A DNA stretch of 64,000 nt from positions 55,723-119,722 of the forward strand of contig NZ_VWWL01000024.1 of the NCBI RefSeq assembly GCF_011752995.1, in the 5' to 3' direction. The notes under the pieces are model-generated. The model was not told the DNA's origin and did no database searches. It was given only the letters and a program-made list of their open reading frames with translations. The position numbers and the translations under genes were made by a program. Positions 55,280 to 63,804 of the stretch are shown in pieces. Source of the DNA: Burkholderia sp. Ax-1724 (GTDB lineage: Bacteria > Pseudomonadota > Gammaproteobacteria > Burkholderiales > Burkholderiaceae). The number at the start of each line of letters is the position of its first letter. The first letter of the stretch is position 1.

Positions 55280-55474
55280 CATGCGGGAAACCGTTGCGAT
55301 CGATCGGGATGCCGACGAACCCCACGTCGGCATTCGGCCTGTAAAGGCTATCGTCTTGTAGTGATCCGGGACGGAGTTGAAGATGAGGAAGACTGGCGCT
55401 TTTTTGATCCCGCTTCCGATGCGAAGCACCTCGTGATCGAGGACGGCAAGGTCGATCCCTGGTCTTTGTCGTGA
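55280..55474 (+). pseudogene. possible frameshifted small gene
   Basis: From the ATG at 55280, MRETVAIDRDADEPHVGIRP stops soon after at 55361. One base off, the other frame continues KGYRLVVIRDGVEDEEDW to DGKVDPWSLS and a stop at 55474. Joined, they make a smooth acidic ~64-residue protein. I do not recognise it. A chance pair of frames cannot be excluded. Confidence 0.3.
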
Positions 55475-55517
55475 CCATGCGCCGTCACACCCGCGCCCGG
55501 ACGTGCAGCGCGGATCA

Positions 55518-57209
55518 TCACGCGCGCGCCGTGGCAACCTTCACCGCCCGCGCCGGCGCGCCGTTCGCCACGAAGTACGCGGCGTTCGAACGCGCCAGCG
55601 GCGCGCGTCCGCGAACCCGGTCCGCAATCTTTTCCGCGAGCATGATCGTCGGCGCATTGAGATTGCCGGTGGCGATGCGCGGCATGATCGACGCATCCAC
55701 CACGCGCAGGCCATCGATGCCGTGCACGCGGCCTTCGCCGTCCACCACGGCCATGTTGTCGTAGCCCATCGCGCACGAGCAGGACGGGTGATAGGCGGTT
55801 TCCGCGCGGCTGCGCACGAATGCGTCGATCTCCGTATCGGACCTGAGCGCCGCGCCGGGGCTCAATTCGCGGCCGCGGAAACGATCGAGCGCCGGCTGGG
55901 CGATGATCTCGCGCGTGATGCGGATCGCGTCGCGGAACTCGCGCCAGTCGAGTTCTTCGGCCATGTAGTTGAAGAGAATCGACGGGTGTTCGTGCGGATC
56001 GCGCGAGCGCAGCTTCACGCGCCCCCGGCTCGGCGAACGCATGGAGCCTACGTGCGCCTGGAAGCCATGCATTTTGATCGCGTTGGTGCCGTTGTAATTG
56101 ATCGCGACGGGCAGAAAGTGGTACTGGATATTCGGCCAGGGATCGTCGTCGCGCGTGCGGATAAAGCCGCCCGCCTCGAAGTGATTGCTCGCGCCGATGC
56201 CGGTGCCGCGCAGCATCCATTCGAGGCCGATAGCCGGCTGATTGCGCATCAGCAGCGCCGGATAGAGCGAGACGGGCTCCCGGCACTCGTACTGCATATA
56301 CATTTCCAGGTGATCCTGAAGATTCTGTCCGACTCCGGGCAGATCGAGCACGACAGGAATGTCGAGTTCGCGCAGCCACGCGCCGGGGCCCACCCCCGAG
56401 CGTTGCAGGATCTGCGGCGAAGCGATCGCGCCCGCGCACAGCAGCACTTCGCGGCGCGCATGGCGGGTGATGCGCGTGGCGCCGTCGAGAAAGACGACGC
56501 CGCAGGCGCGCTTGCCGTCGAACAGAATGCGATCGGTAACCGCATGCGTGACGATCTCGAGGTTCGGCCGTTGTCTCGCCTGGTCCAGGTAGCCGCGCGC
56601 GGTGCTCGCGCGCCGGCCCTTTGCCGTGACGGTGCGATCCATTGGGCCGAAGCCTTCCTGGCGATAGCCGTTCAGATCGTCGGTGCGCGGATAGCCGGCC
56701 TGCACGCCGGCCTCGATCATCGCCTCGAAGAGCGGATTGACGCCGGGCTTGCTCGTCGTCACATGCACGGGGCCGTTGCCGCCGTGATAGTCGTTCGCGC
56801 CGACGTCGCGCGTTTCGGCCTTGCGGAAATAGGGCAGGCAGTCCAGATAGCTCCAGTGCTCCAGCCCCTTGCGTTCGGCCCAGCCGTCGTAGTCGAGCGC
56901 ATTGCCGCGGATGTAGCACATGCCGTTGATGAGCGACGACCCGCCGAGCCCCTTGCCGCGCCCGCATTCCATGCGCCGGTGGTTCATATGCGGCTCGGGC
57001 TCGGTTTCGTAAGCCCAGTTGTAGCGGCGGCCCTGCAGCGGGTAGGCGAGCGCCGCCGGCATTTGCGTGCGGAAATCGAAGCGGTAGTCGGGGCCGCCGG
57101 CTTCGAGCAGCAGCACCTTGATGTCGCTATCCTCGGTGAGGCGGGTGGCGAGCACGTTGCCCGCCGATCCCGCACCGATGATGATGTAGTCGTACTCTTG
57201 CGCGGCCAT
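55518..57209 (-). CDS. betA: choline dehydrogenase
   Basis: 563 residues from the ATG at 57209 (MAAQEYDYIIIGAGSAGNVL); the frame upstream overlaps betB in another frame and is not coding. GMC family: FAD fold at the start, GRGKGLGGSSLINGMCYIRG (~80), catalytic His in TAYHPSCSCAMG (~465) and Asn in GNLNAPTIMLAEK (~510). It oxidises choline to betaine aldehyde at the inner membrane. Third gene of betIBA, 11 bp after betB. Confidence 0.96.
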   Translation of the reverse strand: MAAQEYDYIIIGAGSAGNVLATRLTEDSDIKVLLLEAGGPDYRFDFRTQMPAALAYPLQGRRYNWAYETEPEPHMNHRRMECGRGKGLGGSSLINGMCYIRGNALDYDGWAERKGLEHWSYLDCLPYFRKAETRDVGANDYHGGNGPVHVTTSKPGVNPLFEAMIEAGVQAGYPRTDDLNGYRQEGFGPMDRTVTAKGRRASTARGYLDQARQRPNLEIVTHAVTDRILFDGKRACGVVFLDGATRITRHARREVLLCAGAIASPQILQRSGVGPGAWLRELDIPVVLDLPGVGQNLQDHLEMYMQYECREPVSLYPALLMRNQPAIGLEWMLRGTGIGASNHFEAGGFIRTRDDDPWPNIQYHFLPVAINYNGTNAIKMHGFQAHVGSMRSPSRGRVKLRSRDPHEHPSILFNYMAEELDWREFRDAIRITREIIAQPALDRFRGRELSPGAALRSDTEIDAFVRSRAETAYHPSCSCAMGYDNMAVVDGEGRVHGIDGLRVVDASIMPRIATGNLNAPTIMLAEKIADRVRGRAPLARSNAAYFVANGAPARAVKVATARA

Positions 57210-57220
57210 GCGGGACTCCC

Positions 57221-58702
57221 TCAGAAAACGGGCTGATACGGTCCCAGTTCCACCTGGACCGATTTGATGCGCGTGTAGTGCTCGAGTGTCGTGATGCCGT
57301 TTTCGCGGCCCACGCCGGATTGCTTGTAGCCGCCCACGGGCATTTCGGCCGGCGACTCGCCCCATGTGTTGATCCAGCAGATGCCCGCTTCGAGCCGATG
57401 GATCACGCGATGCGCGCGCGCGAGGTTGTCGGTCACGACGCCGGCGGCGAGGCCGTAGAGCGTTTCGTTGGCGCGCGCGATCACTTCGGCTTCGCTCGCG
57501 AACGTGAGAATGCTCATCACCGGGCCGAAGATTTCTTCCTGGACGATCCGCATGTCGTCGCGGCAACCGGAAAATACGGTGGGCTGCACGTATTGGCCGC
57601 GCGCGAAATCGCCTTGCGTGAGGCGTGCGCCGCCCGCGAGCAGCCGCGCGCCCGCGCGCTTGCCGCGCTCGATATAGCCGAGCACCTTGTCGAGTTGCGC
57701 GGCGCTCGCGAGCGGCCCGAAGTTGGTGGCGGGATCGGCGGGATTGCCGACGCGAATGCGCTGCACGCGTTCGAGCACGCGCGCTTCGAACTCGGCGATG
57801 ACGGCTTGATGCACGAAGACGCGCGTGCCGTTGGTGCACACCTGGCCCGAGCTGAAGAAATTGGCCGTCACGGCGATATCGGCGGCGCGATCGAGGTCGG
57901 CGTCTTCGAAGACGATAAGCGGCGATTTGCCGCCTAGCTCCATCGTGACTTCCTTGAGCGTGGAGCCGCCCGCTGTCGCCATGACCTTCTTGCCGGTTTC
58001 GACGCCGCCCGTAAACGAAATCTTCTCGATGCCCGAATGCATGGCAAGCATCGCGCCCACGCGCCCGTCGCCGTGAACCACGTTGAAGACGCCCGGCGGC
58101 ACACCCGCCTCGATATAGATCTCCGCGAGTTTCGTCGCCGACAGCGGCGTGACCTCGCTCGGCTTGAAGATCATTGCGTTGCCGGCGGCGAGCGCGGGCG
58201 CCGATTTCCAGCAGGCGATCTGGATCGGATAGTTCCACGCGCCGATGCCGGCCGTGACGCCTAGCGGCTCGCGCCGCGTGTAGACGAACGAGGTCTCGCG
58301 CAGCGGAATCTGCTGGCCTTCGAGCGCGGGGGCGAGGCCTGCGTAATACTCGATCACGTCGGCACCCGTGACGATGTCGACGGCGCGTGTTTCGGCGATG
58401 GGCTTGCCCGTGTCGAGGGTTTCGAGGTCCGCGAGTGCGTCGTTGCGCGCGCGTAGCAACTCGACCGCGCGGCGCAGCACGCGCGAACGCTGCATGGCCG
58501 TCAGTGCGGCCCAGGCGCGCTGACCGGTGCGCGCCGATTGCACGGCGCGGTCGATATCGGCCGCGCTCGCGTGTTGCACCGTGGCGAGCTTCTCGCCGGT
58601 GGCGGGGTTGAAGGTGTCGAACGTTTCGCCACTGGTGGCGTCCGTGTAGGCACCGTCGATAAAAAGGCGTTGCACGGGGAAAAGAGGCGTCGAAGAGGGC
58701 AT
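57221..58702 (-). CDS. betB: betaine aldehyde dehydrogenase
   Basis: 493 residues from the ATG at 58702. Aldehyde dehydrogenase family: GAWNYPIQIACWKSAPALA (~155), catalytic Glu in VTMELGGKSPL (~256) and Cys in SGQVCTNGTRVFV (~290). It turns betaine aldehyde into glycine betaine with NAD(P)+. 20 bp gap from betI. Confidence 0.97.
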   Translation of the reverse strand: MPSSTPLFPVQRLFIDGAYTDATSGETFDTFNPATGEKLATVQHASAADIDRAVQSARTGQRAWAALTAMQRSRVLRRAVELLRARNDALADLETLDTGKPIAETRAVDIVTGADVIEYYAGLAPALEGQQIPLRETSFVYTRREPLGVTAGIGAWNYPIQIACWKSAPALAAGNAMIFKPSEVTPLSATKLAEIYIEAGVPPGVFNVVHGDGRVGAMLAMHSGIEKISFTGGVETGKKVMATAGGSTLKEVTMELGGKSPLIVFEDADLDRAADIAVTANFFSSGQVCTNGTRVFVHQAVIAEFEARVLERVQRIRVGNPADPATNFGPLASAAQLDKVLGYIERGKRAGARLLAGGARLTQGDFARGQYVQPTVFSGCRDDMRIVQEEIFGPVMSILTFASEAEVIARANETLYGLAAGVVTDNLARAHRVIHRLEAGICWINTWGESPAEMPVGGYKQSGVGRENGITTLEHYTRIKSVQVELGPYQPVF

Positions 58703-58722
58703 CGAAGTGGCTCCGGGACGGG

Positions 58723-59337
58723 TTATCTGGATGACTTGCCCGGGCGCGCCTTGGCGCGCGCGTCGAGCAGCAGGTCGATGTAGTCGTTGGCGATGCGCAG
58801 CGCGGTTTTCGTGTCGAACGGCTCTCCCGTCAGCGCGCCGCGCAGCCAGAGACCGTCGATCAGCGCGGCGAGGCCGCTCGCGGCACGGCGGGCCGCCGTG
58901 TTCGGCAAGACCTGCTCGAATTCCGCGCACAGGTTCGAATGAAGCCGTCGCGTGTTGATGCGTTGCAGCCGGCGCAGCGCGGGCTGATGCATGCTCTCGG
59001 CCCAGAACGCGAGCCATGTTTTCATGACGGGCGAGCTCACCTGCGAGACGTCGAAATTGGCGGCGACGATCGCGCGCAGCCGCGCGCGCGGCTCGTCTTT
59101 CGCGGCCTGGCGCCGGCGCATCGTCGCTTCCCACAGGTCGTGCAGCACATGGCGCATGGTGGCTTCGAGCAGGCCATCCTTGCCGCCGAAGTAGTGGCTC
59201 ACGATGCCGGTGGAAATGTTCGCGTGCTGCGCCACGCTCGCGAGCGTCGTGCCTGAAAGACCCGACTGGTCGATCGATTGCAAGGTGGCGTCGATGAGTT
59301 GCGCGCGACGTATGTCGCGCATTCCGATCTTGGGCAT
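58723..59337 (-). CDS. betI: choline-responsive TetR-family repressor BetI
   Basis: 204 residues from ATG 59337 (MPKIGMRDIRRAQLIDATL); a GTG at 59352 is another possible start. The TetR helix-turn-helix is TTLASVAQHANISTGIVSHYF (split across ~27-47). The C-terminal region matches BetI (DLWEATMRRRQAAKDEPRAR, LIDGLWLRGAL). It blocks bet genes until choline is present. First gene of betIBA; its operator lies 47 bp upstream. Confidence 0.95.
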   Translation of the reverse strand: MPKIGMRDIRRAQLIDATLQSIDQSGLSGTTLASVAQHANISTGIVSHYFGGKDGLLEATMRHVLHDLWEATMRRRQAAKDEPRARLRAIVAANFDVSQVSSPVMKTWLAFWAESMHQPALRRLQRINTRRLHSNLCAEFEQVLPNTAARRAASGLAALIDGLWLRGALTGEPFDTKTALRIANDYIDLLLDARAKARPGKSSR

Positions 59338-59706
59338 GGTGGTTCGGGACACTCCTGGAAGGTTCTCACTTTAGGTTTTTTTTATTGATTGTTCAATCAA
59401 TAAAAACGCAATAAAGGCGGGATCGGCGGATTTTATAAAGTCGATGTCGGATTGCCGATGATCGCGCTGTCGAAGTGCCAGGAAAGCCCGCCGCATAACG
59501 TTTTGTGCCTGTTTTGCAGGGGTTTTCGCGTTGCCGGGTGTCGTTCCAGCACCAGCGGATGTCGTGTCCGCGCAAGTCGGCCGAGATTTGGACTTGTACG
59601 TTCTGTTCGTCCGCGCCGGACTTTATGGCCGTTTTTCAGGGCTGTTTTTCATGCCGGCCTGGCGCGGCCCGACAACCGTATCGCGAGACAGGAGAGAGAC
59701 GACACC
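59338..59706. other. divergent region between betI and the porin gene
   Basis: 369 bases. Holds the BetI operator near 59384-59402. The rest up to the porin shows no credible gene. Confidence 0.5.
59384..59402. promoter_or_regulatory. BetI operator palindrome before betIBA
   Basis: ATTGATTG, TT, CAATCAAT form a perfect palindrome (59384-59401), extended by T and A runs on both sides (59380-59405). It shares TTGAT.GTTCAATCAA with the site before the choline-binding protein gene. Confidence 0.8.
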
Positions 59707-60852
59707 ATGAGAAAAACAGGAAACGCGGTGGCACTGACCGGTATGGCGCTGGCATTGGCCGCTGTCCCGAACGCGAGTTATGCGCAGAGCAGCGTCACCT
59801 TGTACGGGATCATCGACGCCGGCGTGACCTACGTGAGCAATGCGGGCGGCTCGCACCAGGTGAAATTCGACGACGGCATTGCCCAGGCGAACCGCTGGGG
59901 CCTCAAGGGCACCGAGGATCTCGGCGGCGGCATGAAGGCCGTGTTCGAACTGGAGAGCGGCTTCCATCTCGGCAACGGACAGATCGCCAACGGCGGCTCG
60001 CTGTTTGGCCGCGCGGCGTATGTCGGATTGCAAAACGATTGGGGCACGCTCACGCTCGGCAATCAGCCCGACATGACGCAGGAGTTCGTTTATCTCTACA
60101 ACGCCTCGGCATGGGCGAGCGGCTACGCGATCAACCAGGGCGACTTCGACCGCATGAATGGCGACCATTTGCAGAACTCGGTGAAGTTCATGTCGAACAC
60201 GTTCGGCGGATTCCAGTTCGGCGGCATGTACTCGTTCAGCAACAAGGCGGGCGACTTCCATAACGGCAGCGCGTGGAGCGTCGGCGCGCAGTATCAGCAC
60301 GGCCCGTTCGCGATGGGTACCGCGTACACGCAGCTCAATAACCCGTCGGGCATCTACGGCTTCGACCCCTACGCGATGATCGGCGTGCGGACCTTCTTCG
60401 GCCGGCCGACCGTCAGCGTCGATCCGGCTACGGGCACGGTAACGTCGCTCTATGCGGACACGCCGTTTCCGGTGGACAAGCAGGCCACCTTCGGCGCGGG
60501 CGCGAGCTATGCGATCGGCAACGTCACGCTGATGGGCGCTTTCACCTACACGCAGATCACCGCATTCGGCGAGAGCCGGCACATGCAGGTAGGCGAAGGC
60601 GGCGCCAACTGGCAGATGACGCCTTCGTTCAGCATGACGGGCGGCTACCAGTACACGCACTTCGACGGCCACCACTGGAACCAGCTTTCGGCGGGCATGC
60701 ATTACCTGCTGTCGAAGCGCACGGACGTTTATCTGTCGGGCGACTGGCTCAGGGCTTCGCAGGGCGTGGACGCGGTGATCGGCTATGGCTTCACGCCTGC
60801 GTCGACCACCACGCAGGCCGACGTGCGCATCGGCCTGCGGCATCTGTTCTGA
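59707..60852 (+). CDS. outer-membrane general porin (Burkholderia OmpC-like)
   Basis: 381 residues from the ATG at 59707 (the frame is open further up without homology). Signal peptide MRKTGNAVALTGMALALAAV with cleavage after SYAQ. The mature start SSVTLYGIIDAGVTYVSNAG is the hallmark of beta-proteobacterial porins, as is the final strand VRIGLRHLF ending in Phe. A 16-strand trimeric pore for small solutes. Its position between bet and fdhA suggests expression with amine catabolism. Confidence 0.93.
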   Translation: MRKTGNAVALTGMALALAAVPNASYAQSSVTLYGIIDAGVTYVSNAGGSHQVKFDDGIAQANRWGLKGTEDLGGGMKAVFELESGFHLGNGQIANGGSLFGRAAYVGLQNDWGTLTLGNQPDMTQEFVYLYNASAWASGYAINQGDFDRMNGDHLQNSVKFMSNTFGGFQFGGMYSFSNKAGDFHNGSAWSVGAQYQHGPFAMGTAYTQLNNPSGIYGFDPYAMIGVRTFFGRPTVSVDPATGTVTSLYADTPFPVDKQATFGAGASYAIGNVTLMGAFTYTQITAFGESRHMQVGEGGANWQMTPSFSMTGGYQYTHFDGHHWNQLSAGMHYLLSKRTDVYLSGDWLRASQGVDAVIGYGFTPASTTTQADVRIGLRHLF

Positions 60853-61023
60853 GCGTGGCCTCATGACGGAGCGTGTCGCGGGATGGCGGCGCCGTTCAAG
60901 TGCGCGTCGCTTTTTGCACATCGCCGGGTACGGGCGGCACGCTACGCTCGAAACGTCGTTGCGTTGCGCGCTTGGCATGAGGCAACGCGTTCCCATGTAC
61001 AGCATCGAACAGGAGACAGCGAG

Positions 61024-62220
61024 ATGAGCGGTAATCGAGGCGTCGTGTATCAGGGGCCGGGCAAGGTCGAAGTGCAGAACATCGCGTATCCGAAGATGGT
61101 CGATCCGAGCGGGCGCTCGATCGGTCACGGTGTCATTCTCAAGGTGGTCAGCACCAATATCTGCGGCTCGGATCAGCATATGGTGCGCGGGCGCACGACC
61201 GCGCCGGTCGGCCTCGTGCTCGGCCACGAAATCACCGGCGAAGTGGTCGAGGTGGGCAAGGACGTCGAGACGCTGAAAATCGGCGACCTCGTTTCGGTGC
61301 CGTTCAACGTGGCATGCGGGCGCTGCGCGATGTGCCGCGAACAGCACACGGGCGTGTGCCTGACCGTGAATCCGTCGCGCGCGGGCGGCGCCTATGGTTA
61401 TGTCGATATGGGCGGCTGGATCGGCGGGCAGGCGGAATACGTGCTCGTGCCGTACGCCGACTTCAATCTGCTGAAATTCCCCGACCGCGACCAGGCGATG
61501 GCGAAGATGCGCGATCTCACCTGCCTCTCGGACATTCTGCCGACCGGCTACCACGGCGCGGTAACGGCGGGCGTGAAGCCGGGATCGACCGTCTATATCG
61601 CGGGGGCGGGGCCGGTCGGGATGGCGGCCGCGGCGTCGGCGCGCCTGCTCGGTGCGGCCTGCACGATCGTCGGCGATATGAATGCGGAACGGCTCGCGCA
61701 TGCGAAGGCGATGGGCTTCGAGGTGGTCGATCTGTCGAAGGACGCCTCGCTTGGCGAGCAGATCGAGCAGATTCTCGGCAAGCCGGAAATCGATTGCGCG
61801 GTGGATTGCGTGGGCTTCGAGGCGCACGGCCATGGCGCGGCCGGCCATGCCGAGGAAGCGCCCGCCACGGTGCTGAATTCGCTGATGGAAATCACGCGCC
61901 CGGCCGGCATGATCGGCATTCCGGGTCTTTACGTCACCGACGACCCCGGCGCCAGCGACGTGGCCGCGCAGCACGGCAGCCTGAGCATCCGCTTCGGCCT
62001 CGGCTGGGCGAAGTCGCATTCGTTCCATACGGGGCAAACGCCGGTGCTCCGCTACAACCGCAACCTGATGCAGGCGATCCTGTTCGACCGCCTGCCGATT
62101 GCGAAGATCGTCAACGTCTCGGTGATCTCTCTCGACGAAGCGCCGGAAGGCTACAAGAAGTTCGATGGCGGCGCGCCGCGCAAGTTCGTCATCGATCCGC
62201 ACGGTTTGCTGGCGGCGTAG
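61024..62220 (+). CDS. fdhA: formaldehyde dehydrogenase, glutathione-independent (second copy)
   Basis: 398 residues from the ATG at 61024. Nearly the same layout as the protein at 39810: GSDQHMVRGRTTAPVGLVLG, CGRCAMCREQHTGVC, VYIAGAGPVGMAAAASARLL. The opening MSGNRGVVYQGPGKVEVQN is shared with the paralogue at most positions. Clears formaldehyde from methyl-group oxidation of choline-derived amines. Probably follows the porin gene in one transcript; a strong terminator follows. Confidence 0.95.
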   Translation: MSGNRGVVYQGPGKVEVQNIAYPKMVDPSGRSIGHGVILKVVSTNICGSDQHMVRGRTTAPVGLVLGHEITGEVVEVGKDVETLKIGDLVSVPFNVACGRCAMCREQHTGVCLTVNPSRAGGAYGYVDMGGWIGGQAEYVLVPYADFNLLKFPDRDQAMAKMRDLTCLSDILPTGYHGAVTAGVKPGSTVYIAGAGPVGMAAAASARLLGAACTIVGDMNAERLAHAKAMGFEVVDLSKDASLGEQIEQILGKPEIDCAVDCVGFEAHGHGAAGHAEEAPATVLNSLMEITRPAGMIGIPGLYVTDDPGASDVAAQHGSLSIRFGLGWAKSHSFHTGQTPVLRYNRNLMQAILFDRLPIAKIVNVSVISLDEAPEGYKKFDGGAPRKFVIDPHGLLAA

Positions 62221-62250
62221 TCGAGCGTCGTCGAACCGCGCGAGCATGCG

Positions 62251-62284
62251 AAACGGGCCGCCAGTTTTTCTGGCGGCCCGTTTT
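62251..62284 (+). terminator. rho-independent terminator after fdhA
   Basis: Arms 62251-62264 and 62270-62283 pair perfectly over 14 bases (AAACGGGCCGCCAG), with a 5-base loop and a T-run at 62281-62284. It separates fdhA from the convergent regulator gene and, given its A/T flanks, could work on both strands. Confidence 0.9.
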
Positions 62285-62362
62285 GCTGTTGGGCGTGATA
62301 AAGCCGGAACGCCGGAATAGCCGAGGCGCTTTTTATCGCGCCTGCTATGTTTATGCGTGCGT

Positions 62363-63385
62363 CTAGGCGTGCACCGGTGCTATTGCGAGAGGTGCCGCCG
62401 GCGTGCCCATGCCCGAAAGCGGTGCAATGCGCTTGCGGCGCTCGCCGGTCGGCGCGCTGCCGAAGGCGTCGCGGTAGCTCTTGCTGAAGTGGCAGGCCGA
62501 CTGGAAGCCGCACGCCATCGTGATCTGCATGATCGACATGTCGGTTTGCAGCAGCAGTTCGCGCGCACGGCGCAGGCGCAGCGTCAGATAGTAGTGCGTG
62601 GGCGTCATGCCGAGATGCTCGTGAAAGATCCGCTGCAATTGCCGCTGCGACAGGTTCGCGAGACGCGCGAGTTCTTCGCGCGAAAGCGGCTCTTCGATGT
62701 TGTTCTCCATCAGCGAGATGACTTCGAAGAGCGACTTGTTGGCGGAGCCGAGCCGCGCGACGAGCGGCATGCGCTGCTGGGCGGACGTGTCGCGCACATG
62801 CTCGATGACGAATTGCTCGGCGATCTGCGTGATGCGGGCAATGCCGACGCGCGCCGCGATCAGGTGCAGCATCATGTCGAGCGGCGCGACGCCGCCGGTG
62901 CAGGTGACGCGGTCGCGGTCGATGACGAACAGTTCCTTGAGAAAACGTGTGGACGGAAACTCTTCCTTCAGCGCCGACATGTTTTCCCAGTGGATCGCGC
63001 AGGCGTAGCCGGCCAGCAGCCCGGCTTTCGCGAGCGCGTAGGTGCCCGTGCACAGGCTGCCCAGCACGATGCCCATGCGCGCGAAGCGGCGCAAGGCGGC
63101 GAGATGGGCGGGCGTGGTGGCGCGCTGCACGTCGATGCCGCCGCACACGAACACGATGTCGGGCTGCCCCGCGCATTCGGCCGGGCCGGTATCGATGGCA
63201 AGACCGTTGCTGGCCGTCACGAGGCCGCCGTCCGGACTGATGACCGACCACCTGTAAAGCGGCTGGCCACTGAGGTAGTTCGCCATGCGAAGGACTTCTA
63301 TCGCGTTGGTGAACGCGATCATGGTGAAGTCGGGCAGCGGCATGAACGCGAAGTGCGCTAACGACGCCGTGCGATCCGGCAACAT
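62363..63385 (-). CDS. gbdR: GbdR-like GATase1/AraC regulator of betaine catabolism
   Basis: 340 residues from the ATG at 63385. The N-terminal effector domain has FMPLPDFTMIAFTNAIEVLR, ANYLSGQPLYRWSVISPDGG and GSLCTGTYALAKAGLLAGYA. The C-terminal AraC part has SREELARLANLSQRQLQRIF and ITMACGFQSACHFSKSYRDAF. Overall pattern (NYLSG..LYRW, CSVHWE-like AIHWENM) fits Pseudomonas GbdR, which turns on glycine betaine and dimethylglycine genes. Divergent from the dipeptidase gene at 63805, likely a target. Confidence 0.82.
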   Translation of the reverse strand: MLPDRTASLAHFAFMPLPDFTMIAFTNAIEVLRMANYLSGQPLYRWSVISPDGGLVTASNGLAIDTGPAECAGQPDIVFVCGGIDVQRATTPAHLAALRRFARMGIVLGSLCTGTYALAKAGLLAGYACAIHWENMSALKEEFPSTRFLKELFVIDRDRVTCTGGVAPLDMMLHLIAARVGIARITQIAEQFVIEHVRDTSAQQRMPLVARLGSANKSLFEVISLMENNIEEPLSREELARLANLSQRQLQRIFHEHLGMTPTHYYLTLRLRRARELLLQTDMSIMQITMACGFQSACHFSKSYRDAFGSAPTGERRKRIAPLSGMGTPAAPLAIAPVHA

Positions 63386-63804
63386 GGGGACTATTCCTTT
63401 GTGGTCAATCTGGGTCAATCGCCTGCTGGCCGGGGGATGGCTGGCTACGGCTGCCGCAATTCTGGGATCTGGCGGGGCAAGTGTGCCATGCGGCAAAACC
63501 CTGAGTCATCTGAACAAAAAAGAACGACTTCCACGGGAAAGAACGGCGGCGCGATGCGGCTTGAATTAACGCGGGCCGAGCACTTGTGAAAAACGGACGC
63601 GAATGGCGGAAAAGGCAAAGAACGCGTCTGAATTCCGACAATGGGCGTTTATTCGAACGACAAGAATAGAGCCGTCGGTTTCGTGCAGGTCGACCGGTGG
63701 AAAGCCGGATCGAAATGATCGCGCCGGAAACAATCGTTCCGTGCGTATCTTTCATTTACTGCATTGAATACTTTCAAATTCATGCGATAGTCCTGGAGCG
63801 GGTC
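63386..63804. other. divergent control region between gbdR-like gene and dipeptidase gene
   Basis: 419 bases, AT-richer than its surroundings from 63500 on. No gene supported and no clear GbdR site identified by eye. Confidence 0.5.

Noticed and set aside
57210..58238. N-terminal extension giving a 906-residue BetA
   Set aside because: The extra frame overlaps betB, which has full aldehyde dehydrogenase signatures. The FAD fold starts right after the ATG at 57209.
59623..62247. 874-codon minus-strand open frame across the porin and fdhA
   Set aside because: Antisense to two clear genes, with Arg/His-rich composition; no signature.
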